Shown here: one piece after another, positions 54,572-64,000 of the stretch | How positions within the stretch are numbered: position 1 is the first letter of the stretch | Layout of the letters: every line of letters starts with the position of its first letter | Assembly: GCA_963691705.1 (NCBI GenBank) | Contig: OY829538.1 | Span: 45,535,151-45,599,150 of the forward strand | Length of the DNA: 64,000 nucleotides | Source of the DNA: Viola odorata | Lineage: Eukaryota; Streptophyta; Magnoliopsida; Malpighiales; Violaceae | Reading direction: 5' to 3' | The notes under the pieces: generated by a model | Seen by the model: the letters and a program-made list of their open reading frames with translations, nothing else | Database searches by the model: none | What the model was told of the DNA's origin: nothing | Translations under genes and position numbers: made by a program

Positions 54572-57500
54572 GTTACTGGAGTAGTTAGTTAGTTTGTATG
54601 TTTAAACCTCATGTCTCTAAGCCTTTCAGACATGACTGATCATACTAACTAATTAAGGAGTAAAATATTCATAATAAGTAATTATACTATCGATTTGGGT
54701 CACTAGTTTTCCAAATGTAATTGCTATGCATATACACAAAAAATTAAGCATCAATTTCTTACTTATGTAATGATAATATCAAATTACTCACTCAAATTAA
54801 TCACTCGTTCTAAGTTTTTTTGTTGAGAAAATTAGCTAGTTAATGTATATATAATAATAACATCAACTAGCTAATTTTCTAAAAAGAAATAGCTAATTAC
54901 TATCAAATTTAATGGTATTTAGTATTACTAAACTATATAGCAACTAGATACAGCAATAATAATGCAAATTGATCCTGCAACCCAATCCGGGATCAATCAT
55001 GCAAGTCCGAGTTATACTATAATGCAGGATGGCTATGGAGTTTACTTGCCTACCAATTTTTACAAGGAGCTGTGTATCAATTATTTCCTTAGCTAAAACG
55101 GTTTTTTGGCATCATTGAATTTGAATTGCATAATTATGAAATTGATTGATGATACTGATGATGCCAAATTATGTATTCCTAGCCGTTTAATTAAATTTAA
55201 TTTTTGGGTAAGCCAAATAAAAAGAACTCTAAAGTTTCAAATATAATTTAAAACTTGTAATATAAATTTTATAGTTTTTTATCTTTGTATTTATTAAAAA
55301 AATTAGAAAATGGTAAAATATTGTAAATTTTTTTTATAAAAAATAGAGAGAAAATGTAACAAATAAGAAAAAATCATGCTAACAGAATCACCACATTTTG
55401 AGGACTTAATAGTATTTGGACGAGATTAGTTTCAGTTAAGAGGATATCGGAAGGGAAGAAAATAAATAAGATAGGATCCACATCATTGAAAAAATGGAAG
55501 ATGTAATGAGAAAAATTGAAAAACAACAGCAAGAAATTAAAAACATATATATATATATATTTTTTTTTTTTAAAAAAAAATCAAACCAATTGTTTTATTA
55601 TCTTAAGCCCTACCATATTTGTTATTCTTTTTGTCTAATTTTCATATTTTTTACTGTTTTCTATTTTTTCATAAATTACTAAAAAATTTAAAATTACAAT
55701 CTTAAAAAATATACAAGATTTATACTATAAGTTTTAAACTATAGGGTCGAAATATAAAAAAATTATAAACTTTGGGGTTTTTAATATAATTTACTTTAAA
55801 ATTTACTAAAATAGGATGCCCTCTCATTTTTAAAAGGAGATTTTTTTTAAAGAATTGATCGTATTTTTCTTGTTTTTTTATTTGATTTAAATAATGGTCA
55901 ACTTTTCAAACTTTGACAATTTGAATGATTAACTTGGGGTGAAAGAAAATCTAGTAGCTAAATGGAGATTTTTTTAAATAATTCAGTGACTAAATTGTTT
56001 TTTCCCCAACTTAATACTACGTAGCATAAAGTAACATATCAAAAGCCAACGAGTATTCTGTTAACAATTTTTGATTTTGTTTAAATTTAGGAGAAAACAG
56101 AATGACCCAAATGTTGACAAGGTTTCTATTGCTCATGTACGTAGCAAATCACCTTGACAATTATTTTTTGACAATTTAAAAAATATATATTTATCTTATT
56201 AATTATCATTACAATACTAGAGATCGAATCTATAACCTATATCATAAAAATTATATGTACTATCTAGCTGAATTACATTTTTTTTTTACCGAGTAATCCG
56301 GTTCTAATTCTGTTGGGCCCTTAAAAGGATGTGACTCTTCTAGCATGATTTTCTACATCCCTAAGACTCAAACTCTGAGATTTTGATTATGGGTGGATAA
56401 TCTCTTTATCACTTGATCACAATCAATATTGGTAGCTGAAATCAGTCAAACTACAACTTCATAGGCGCAGATAAACTATATCTTCACTTTTTTTTCTTTT
56501 TTTTCCTTTAATGAATAAAAAAATCCAAATATTTAAATTGATTGATGAAAGGAAGAGAAAAAAATCCAAATAATTTACTTTTTTTAACGAAGGCTAATGT
56601 TAATAAAACATTAAAACCTTCGGCAATGGGCCTTTGATGATGGTGTTGCTGACACAGATTTCAACACTTCGTTCTCAACATCATTAAATTGTTACAGTAT
56701 TCTGTCTTTTAACACTTAGTATAATGTTGAGTGTTGACACAAATATTTCTTTTTTTTAAATAATAAAAAAAAAATTGAAAAGATTATGCTAGCATGTATA
56801 TTATGGCTAGTTTATTCATGAAAATACAGGATTTATTTTTAATTTATTCTTTTTAAAATTGAATATGAGTAGATTAACCATATTTCATATGTTCCAAAAG
56901 CATGGAATAATTTCTCCAAATGAAATGATTAAAATTAATTTTGATGGGGCTTTCAAGAAATTAAAATCATTTCATGTTACAATATAAAAATCAAATCAAA
57001 TCAAATCAAAATTTTTGTAAAAAATCAAATAAAATTAAAATTTCAGTGATCTTCTATGCTTGATTACTATGACACATGACACGCGTTTATTGATCGAGTA
57101 TCAATGCCTAAAAATTGACATGGGCATGATAGACAAAATTTCGAAAGAAAGAGAACTATTATACAAAAGTCTTTATTCGTATAAATTCCACTCTTTAGAA
57201 AAAAATTGGATGATCAACTATCCCCATTTAGATATTTTTTATATGGAAATTATTCAACAGTGCTACTAAAATCGCTATAAATAAGATAGATGCCAATGTT
57301 CACAATCACCTTACTTCCATCAGAAAAAGGAGGGAAAAAAAAGACAATTAAAATGAGAGCAAGACTTGTATTAGCCCAGCTGGTGGTGCTTGTAGCAGTG
57401 GTGATTATTTCTACAATTTTCCTATAATATTTCTAATGGGATTTCCCCCCAGTAATGATAGGGTGGTCACGGTGGGAGTATTACACTATGTGCGCAATTG

Positions 57501-58962
57501 AATATCATAAATTAGTACCCTTCCGTTTTCAAATGTCTGTCTCTTTTTAGAAAGAGAAATTTTTATTTACTTGCTCCATTTATATTTCTTAGGTGAAAAT
57601 ATAACAATTTTATTATCATGTCCTTTACTTTTTATTTTATTTATATAATGAAATTAATGGTTGTACCTATAATTAAAAAAGATTTGTGAGGGTAAGTTTA
57701 CATCCAAAACTATCATTAATTGTGTCCAATTATTAAAATTGGTTTGTGTGCATAGTAAAATGAGGCAAACATATTCTTCATCTAAGGGTAGTCAAAGGGT
57801 AGTCAGGAAAAATGAAATTTTGGGGGAGGGGGGCAAGTCAGGGGTGAAGCTGGATTAAATATTTTAGGGACTACATGAATATTTTGGGGACTACGTAGAA
57901 AAAATATATTACCTATTTTTATACTTTTGTATTCTTTAATGTAAAAAATAACATGTATAGTATCTTAAGAACCATTTTTAAAAAATATAAAAATTAAAAA
58001 AATATATTTAAAAAAATTTAATTTATTTGTCATAAATATGAAAGAGTTAACTTAAACTTTAAATCATTTTTGAAATCCAACTAAATTTTGAGCAAGAAAT
58101 ATATAATTTTTAGATAAACAAAAGTAGAATTAATTAAAAATCTAGTGACTTTAGGACCATATCAGGAATTTCTTGAGAAATTTCCTAAAATAGGGAGAGG
58201 TGAAATATAGATTTTTTTACAAATAAAAGAGGATTGTATTGAAAGTTAATACTTAATGGATTTGAAAGAATTTTAAAAATATTTTGTTGGTCTTGAATGT
58301 GTAATTTTAAGATTATACGAAAACTAAGATTTAAGCGACTTAAAAGTACACATAAATTTAATATAAGAAGCACAAGTGATAAATATATACCATATGGTAA
58401 AGAAATAAAAAAAATGATTGGGTGGACCCAAGCTCACTATAACCCACCTTTATGTCCGCCCATGCTTCCACCATTAAAATTATTCATTCCGTATCAAATT
58501 AAATGACATTTTTGAATTTTTACTTGTCACAAATTAATGACATTTTACTACTTTTTAAGTAACTATTTATTTAATTTTATTAACTTATCCATAATTATTA
58601 AGGAGAGATTAATAAAATAAAAAAATATATTAGTGTTAAATATAAGATTAAAAGGTGTTAGTTGAAATATTAAAGGATAAAATAACTCACACTATTATTG
58701 GTTTATTACTACTGTTATTTTTTTTTTCATAGTGAGTAAGGGATTTGATTTCTACACTAATGTCACTAATGTCAATGAGTCCAAGCTAAGATCAATTGGG
58801 TCGGGCAAAGCAAGCAAATTCTGAGAGAGAAGAGTGAAATTTTTAATTATCTCATGATTTTTCCTATCTGACTTGGCGAAATATTCCGGCGAATCTTGCT
58901 AATGTAATAATGTGCTAGAGAACAACTAATTTGACCAATTAGTTTACCCCCACCCGTATCTG
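54572..58962. other. AT-rich intergenic DNA
   Basis: No intact gene. A perfect 16-bp inverted repeat (AGAAAATTAGCTAGTT) lies at 54826-54841 and 54865-54880. At about 56935-56975 the plus strand reads MIKINFDGAFKK, the signature start of a plant RNase H-like domain, which may be a remnant of a LINE or RNase H gene (weak). Diverged Stowaway-like ends occur near 57515 and 58478. Confidence 0.45.
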
Positions 58963-59199
58963 GCTCTTCTAATTTTTCTTTAAACATGACTAGTCATATT
59001 AGAGAAATCTGAACCGTTCAATAAAATTAGACGAATGAGATTAAAAATTTAAATCATTAATGAGTTGACCAGTCAATAAAATTCAACAAGTGGTCAACTC
59101 ATTAATTACTTAAATTTTTAGTCTCATCCGCCAATTTTATTAAACGGTTCAGATTTCTCTAACATAATTGATTATGTCCAAAGGAAAATTAGAAGAGCT
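58963..59199. mobile_element. Hairpin MITE of unassigned family
   Basis: The outer arms GCTCTTCTAATTTTTC and GAAAATTAGAAGAGC are inverted. The inner arms (GAAATCTGAACCGTT against AACGGTTCAGATTTC; ATGAGTTGACCA against TGGTCAACTCAT) continue the fold. I could not settle the target duplication. Confidence 0.7.
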
Positions 59200-59370
59200 C
59201 AATCCACCCACCCACCCCATCCCCATCCCCATCCCCAACAAAATACTTAAGATTGACTAGAAAATTATGGGTCTAAAATGCTCATGTACATTGTAAATCA
59301 TCTAAGATAAAATCTTGCAAGTTCTCAAAAATAATAAATCTAGAAGATTAGTTAGAAACAGTTCACATAC

Positions 59371-59744
59371 CTCTCCACAGGGGATCCTTGGCTCCTGCCG
59401 CACAAGAGCTCCAGCAGCAACCATAGCATGTTTCTCAACATAAGCCCCATCTAGCAAGGTTGCACCCATACCAACAAATGCCTCGTCTTCAACAGTACAT
59501 CCATGTAAGACAACACTATGACCTGAACAATACAAAATATCAACACTGTAAGTCCTTCCTCGAACGAGACTCATATACCAGGAAAACATCATTTAACAGG
59601 CGATCAAGTGCCACTCACTGACGGTAACATTGTCCCCAATAATAGTCGGCCAAACTTTCCCACTCAAATTTGATCTTGCCACATGAACAAGAGAATTATC
59701 TTGTATATTAGTTCCTGACCCAATACTAATTCTGTTAACATCAC
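59371..59744 (-). pseudogene. Two exons of a gamma carbonic anhydrase (fragment)
   Basis: Exon 1 (59619-59744, acceptor TTGCAG, donor GTGAGT) reads GDVNRISIGSGTNIQDNSLV then GDNVTV. Exon 2 (59371-59522, acceptor TTCAG, donor GTATGT) reads HSVVLHGCTVEDEAFVGMGA, EKHAMVAAGAL, PCGE. This is the left-handed beta-helix of the mitochondrial gamma-type carbonic anhydrase subunits of complex I. Phases agree and there is no stop. The expected downstream exon (GNPAKF...) and the N-terminal exons are not in the flanking DNA. It is therefore a partial copy, perhaps transduplicated. The residue before HS is Ser where I expect Gly. Confidence 0.8.
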
Positions 59745-59799
59745 CTGCAAACACATGAATCGCAACAGAGTGAATCAAAATGCAAAATGATATGGGTAA

Positions 59800-62669
59800 T
59801 GTTATTCAAGAGGAGAAGACAAGAGGAACTCCACCACGTCATTCTGCCACGTCTGCATAATTACAAGTTTACCATCGATCCTAAATTTACGAAAATGCCA
59901 CCCAAATCTCCTTCTTCATACCCTCTCTTCCTCAATTCACGATCCAGGTTTTCATTCCTCTTCTCCATAGCCAAATTTGCTCCTCCTCCTCCATAGCCAC
60001 TGCGTCCGGAGCTTCCTCCCTCCTCCATACCCACCGCGTCCGCTACTTCCTCCCTCCTCTATACCCATCGTTCTGTTGTTCACGCATGTTTCTCTACAAC
60101 TGTAAGTTATTTTTTCTTTTTTCTCTTTTCTTTTTTCATCTCTGGCATGTTGGATTAGGTGTTTATTTTGGACGTGCCTCGCATTTGTCATTTGCTGATG
60201 ATAAAATTACTTTTCCAAGATATGTTTCATTCTGGGTCTTTTGCTAGCTGGGCTTTCAATTTACTTCCTGTTTTAAATTTTCTGTTAGAAGAGGAGTATG
60301 CATACTGTTGTAGGGTTAAGTTGCTTCAAATGGTGGAATTTCTAAGCTAAAATGGCCTTTATTTGCATTTTGCAATACCTTCGATACATCATTAATCGAC
60401 CTTTTGTGCAGTCAAGATGTTAGCAGGTTTGCAAAACTGAGTAACTATTACTTGTAAACTTAGTTGAGTGGTTGAGTAGTATTTTATATACTTGGATTGG
60501 TTCTCAAGTCATTTTGTGCATTAAGCTTGTCTGAATGCAAAAATATAGACATTTATTTTGCTTAAATTCCTAGGGATACAGTTTTCAAGGCTCTAATTTT
60601 AGGGTTTGAGCCTGATTATTTGCTAGCATTGGTGAAATTTATTTCCATTATATAAGTTGATAGGTGACTGGATTTTACCTCCTTGTCTTTTTTATTTTAT
60701 TCTTGTTCTCTCTTAATTTGAATCAATGTACAAAATTACCACTTTTCTATTGTTCTAATTGGCAATCTTAGGTTTATGTTTATGGGCATGTTAGGTTTTT
60801 ATATTTACAGTTTCGTGTGCTTGTCGAATAAATTATTTTGGGTTTTGAATGTTAAGGTTATACAAGAGAGGGTATTATATTTTGTCTTTGCTGAATTTGA
60901 ATTTTAAGGTGTCCTGCACTTTTAGTGATTTATTATATATATTTCAGATTTGGGGATTGGAATATGCAATTTGCGTTTCATCAAATTAATAAAATGCTAC
61001 TCGTGTTAGTAGTTACTAGTATTATTGTTATATGTTCCATTCCTTTGAATTGCAAACTAGTTCATGTGAGTTTATAAAGTGTCTGATTGATACAAACTAA
61101 TTGGGACAAAAAGGGGAAAAATGAAATACGGATATTCAAATCATATGTATGGTTCCTCATCACTTTATAATGGATGCATATTAGTAGGATGGAACGTTCA
61201 ATCTTTTTATTGTGGAGCTTAGTCTGTCTCCAAAATTGCTAAACTTGAAACTGTCCGCTTTTGAGTTTTGTAAACTGACCTAACTTAGCATTGGCATAGT
61301 TTGTTTCTATTTTAATTTGCCATTTTGTCTGTATTCTATTTTGCGTCTTTTGCATTTTGTGTTGTGGTTGCTTATTTCTTACTTTTGGAAACTTTGCTTG
61401 CACATAATTATTAAATGTCCCTTTTTTTTCTTCTTATTTTCATAGTGGTGCAAGTGCTAGACCACCAATTTCTTTCGGCAGCACAAGTTTCTTCCACAAC
61501 TCCAGGTAATAAATTACTGAAATTATGGTTCTCAAATTCTTTTTGTTTATTTCTTAGCATCAAATGGTTTTTATGTTGTTCTGATATATCATCAACAAGA
61601 TATTGTCTTGTATGTGATCATTTGATTTGATTAATTGTGTAAGTCATGTAATTTGTATTTTTTTTCCGCCTCCAGATATGATTTTTTGCAGTATTGTGGA
61701 TTGGTTGTGCTTTTGAGAATGAATGAGATAGTTGAAACTATGAAATTTTAAGTGAAAGACACAATTGAGGTACGAATACCAACTAATTGTATGGGTTGTT
61801 GTGACCGATTTTTGTTAAACATGTTTTATTTTTTCTAATAATTAAGTTGATTTGAATTAAAAAAGAAGATATGGTTAGTTATGACTCATGAGAACCAATG
61901 ACTATCAGGAAGGGAAGTTACATTGTTACAACTCTAAGATTACCTGAATTAGGTAGCATTTTATTCTACTTGAGTTTGTATTGTGTAATTAATTATCAAA
62001 ATTATTTTATTTATTGTTGATTTAGTACTTAAAGTTTTATTAGATATTTTAGGAGCATGTAAAGCATGATTAATCATTTTGTAGAAAATAAAGATTAATG
62101 AAAATTTACTCTAATTATCATTTCGTAGGAATATGAAGGGGAGGCATTGCCTTTTAGCTGTTCTTTTCCCCTTTTCTCTCTTCTGTCTTTAGTCTTTATT
62201 GCACGAACTATTCTTATGAGTACATATATATATATTGATTGCATAGGATTATTATTGAGGTGTGATGTGGGGCTTGGATATTCTCTGTTGGCCTGTAACT
62301 GGACCTATTTGAATCTTGTGCAATGTTTTGTAATCTTATGTTCAATAAACGAAAGAGAATGAAATCTTACCTTACAAAAAAAATGGTCATGTTAGATAGG
62401 ATTATTATAGCTTATTCTCTTGTTGATTGGTGTCCCTAAATGCTGGTTTATTATGACTGTTATTGCTAATTTTTTGGGGTTGTACGTGTTGGTTTCTTTT
62501 CTACGTTATGAACTGTTTTTGTTTCATATCTCTTTTGGATTTCAGTAGGATGTCAATAAACTCTCCATCCTCAATCTCTAGTAGTCAACGTCGTGAATAC
62601 AGACGCAGCAGAGTGTTGACTTCACTTGGGAAGCAAAAAGCAATCTTGGATTACGAGCCGCCAATATAA
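59800..62669 (+). other. Possible spliced plus-strand unit of unknown function
   Basis: The first part (59800-60102) is CT-rich, holds an imperfect repeat (CTCCATACCCACCGCGTCCG) and ends at ACT|GTAAGT. A candidate middle exon is 61447-61505 (CATAG acceptor, CCAG|GTAATA donor). A last exon starts after TTTCAG at about 62546. Joined, the last two keep one open frame: SARPPISFGSTSFFHN, then SSISSSQRREYRRSRVLTSL and a stop TAA at 62667-62669. I do not recognise the protein. It could be a gene remnant or a non-coding transcript; intron lengths are 1.3 and 1.0 kb. Confidence 0.3.
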
Positions 62670-63352
62670 GCATTGGTAGTGAAACAAGTATGTTAGATGA
62701 GCTTAGGTGTGTGAAAAAGGTAGTCAATCAAGTAAAAATGATATGTATATGTCTGGTTTGTATTATTTTCTGGTTTATTATTTGTTATTTGAGTCATTAA
62801 TTACAATGTAGAAGAGATTTATTATATGATCCATTTATGTAAAGAAAATCTTTTCAAAACAGGTAACTTTTGCTAACAAGTGCCAATGTATTTAGAATAT
62901 TGAATTAATTAGATATGTTAAATCAGGATCTAAGATGCATCATCTTTTTAACATCATTGATTAATTTTTCTTTTAATTAACTTTACTCAAAATTAATATA
63001 CTTATTTTTACCATAAGCAAATAATTCATTAGTTATGTATACATTTGGTAAATTTATCATAATTTTTGATATATAAACTAGCGATAATAACAATATTACA
63101 AAAACTTTACCTAAAAGGAAAGAAAAAGATGATGTATTTTGAGTAGTTGAAATGAACATTAATTACTGCAATATTAATTATCTAGGATCAAGAGTACTCT
63201 ACTCCCAACCACTGAGCAGGGAATCGATAGGGAGGAACAATCCATGAAAGTCAAGGCTTAACCTTAAAATAACCATCAAAGTGAAGAATAGAAAGATAAA
63301 GAACATGCTATGCAAGAGGATGTACAACATCCATTTATGAAATCCTCTTGGC
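62670..63352. other. AT-rich spacer
   Basis: No coding signal. It probably contains the 3' ends of the flanking convergent units. Confidence 0.4.
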
Positions 63353-63610
63353 CTAAAAACAACGTCGTGCTCTACTGTTGCTGCAAGCGGAGCATTTGTA
63401 CCGTTTCATATGCTCTGCCCTAGCTGGAGTGATCTACACACACTTCCCATGGAACCACTTCTCGCATATGTCACAGCAGATCCAGAATTCATCAGATGCA
63501 TAACTATCCTCACAAGCACCACATAACGTCTCTCCATGCTCATCCTCGTCTTCTTCATCATTATCATCATTCAGCAACAAATTCCAGTAAGTAAAAATTT
63601 AGTTGTCATC
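63353..63610 (-). pseudogene. Alfin-like PHD finger exon with stop codons
   Basis: The minus strand reads [37 protein letters not shown], stop, ITPARAEHMKRYKCSAC and ends at TAG 63353-63355. This is the C-terminal PHD finger of plant Alfin-like proteins, readers of trimethylated H3K4. All eight zinc ligands (C4HC3) are visible and the Trp of EKWFHG is kept. TAG at 63434-63436 falls between the sixth ligand and the last pair. A second in-frame stop TAA (63599-63601) follows the putative acceptor TGTAG (63611-63612). It is probably non-functional. Confidence 0.8.
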
Positions 63611-63657
63611 CTACAACATGTGTAACACAAAATTCCAAAGAAATAAAACATTCATAC

Positions 63658-63783
63658 CAGACTCTCTTGAGTTCCAAATTGATTAACAGTTGATGGTTCA
63701 GATGGTCCAAATTGACTCTCTTGAGTTCCAAATTGATTTTCTGACTCACAATGATCTTTCTTGCTTTTCCTTGCTTTAGCACT
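63658..63783 (-). other. Probable exon upstream of the PHD exon
   Basis: From an AATAG acceptor to CTG|GTATGA the minus strand is open for 42 codons: SAKARKSKKDHCES, then ENQFGTQES and a second QFGTQES after a duplicated 55-bp unit. It is phase 0 at both ends. The Lys-rich start could belong to an Alfin linker or to a FAR1-related protein tail. Confidence 0.45.
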
Positions 63784-63884
63784 CTATTAGAAAAAAACAT
63801 TATTGAGAAGTTAAACAGCATATACATACAACATATAGAAAATACATTATTGAGAAGAAATAATTAACTAAAAACCTTTCATAC

Positions 63885-64000
63885 CATTTTGTTTTTCATT
63901 TTCTGTTCTAGTGTTGAAATTTTTCTTTTGGATGGAGGACGCCCTTTTGTTAGCACCTTCAAAGGACTCAAAAATCTTTGACAGTCTTCTATCATGATCG
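63885..64000 (-). other. Probable exon, FAR1-related (FRS) C-terminal type, runs off the window
   Basis: The minus strand reads FLSPLKVLTKGRPPSKRKIS and EQKMKNKM, then a GTATGA donor at 63884. KGRPPSKRK is the AT-hook-like wording found near the C-terminus of FAR1/FHY3-type proteins, which derive from MULE transposases. It is phase 0 into the next exon. The rest is outside the window. Confidence 0.35.

Noticed and set aside
57060..57269. 69-codon plus-strand ORF
   Set aside because: AT-rich, no recognised domain, no splice or promoter context.

Overview
The window looks like repeat-rich nuclear DNA of a flowering plant, probably a eudicot. The evidence is nested Ty3/gypsy elements of the Athila and Tat/Ogre lineages, Stowaway-type MITEs, plant gene fragments (aspartate-semialdehyde dehydrogenase, UVR8-like RCC1, PDK1, universal stress protein, gamma carbonic anhydrase, Alfin-like PHD) and canonical GT-AG introns. 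I see no complete, undamaged cellular gene. Almost everything is mobile DNA, and four insertions have readable target-site duplications (TSDs). || 1-22302: an old Athila-like Ty3/gypsy element whose 5' part lies outside the window. Its integrase core was split by a 15 kb Tat-lineage element (655-15701, TSD GATTT). The Tat element has gag, protease, RT, RNase H, a second (archaeal-like) RNase H and integrase on the + strand, all broken by stops. Behind pol comes a tandem repeat, then about 7 kb of ANTISENSE units. There are four, each with its own TATA-like box. Two are paralogous proteins resembling the plant gypsy-type 'Transposase_28' family and share an intron position. The Athila remnant resumes at 15702 with the rest of integrase, a conserved hairpin, a broken ORF in the env-like position, the 3' UTR and a 3' LTR. 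|| 22303-26231: AT-rich intergenic DNA with three related Stowaway-like hairpin MITEs and a degraded piece of an Ogre-type LTR. || 26235-54568: the most interesting structure. Two divergent copies of one terminus (19/23 match, TTA duplications outside, shared subterminal repeats) face each other 28 kb apart. They appear to bound a PIF/Harbinger-type DNA transposon. Removing two later nested LTR elements leaves about 3.5 kb that carries fragments of four unrelated genes, all on the minus strand: USP, PDK1 exon 1, a UVR8-like exon, and the last exon of aspartate-semialdehyde dehydrogenase. Splice signals are intact and phases are compatible. This is a Pack-type gene-trapping element with the layout of a chimeric gene, now carrying a stop and a kinase-loop substitution. 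|| The nested elements are a 2.6 kb minus-strand non-autonomous LTR element (28295-30866, TSD CCATT) and a 22.2 kb Ogre-type element (31092-53335, TSD AATAA, LTRs of 4.1 kb). The Ogre element has a large Gag with duplicated zinc-knuckle modules, a protease, a 147-nt intron before RT, dual RNase H, integrase, and a 3' region packed with tandem repeats. || 54572-64000: AT-rich DNA with a hairpin MITE, two gamma carbonic anhydrase exons, a possible unrecognised plus-strand spliced unit, and a minus-strand set of phase-compatible exons ending in a broken Alfin-like PHD finger. || All boundaries and family assignments are from reading alone; no database search was run.
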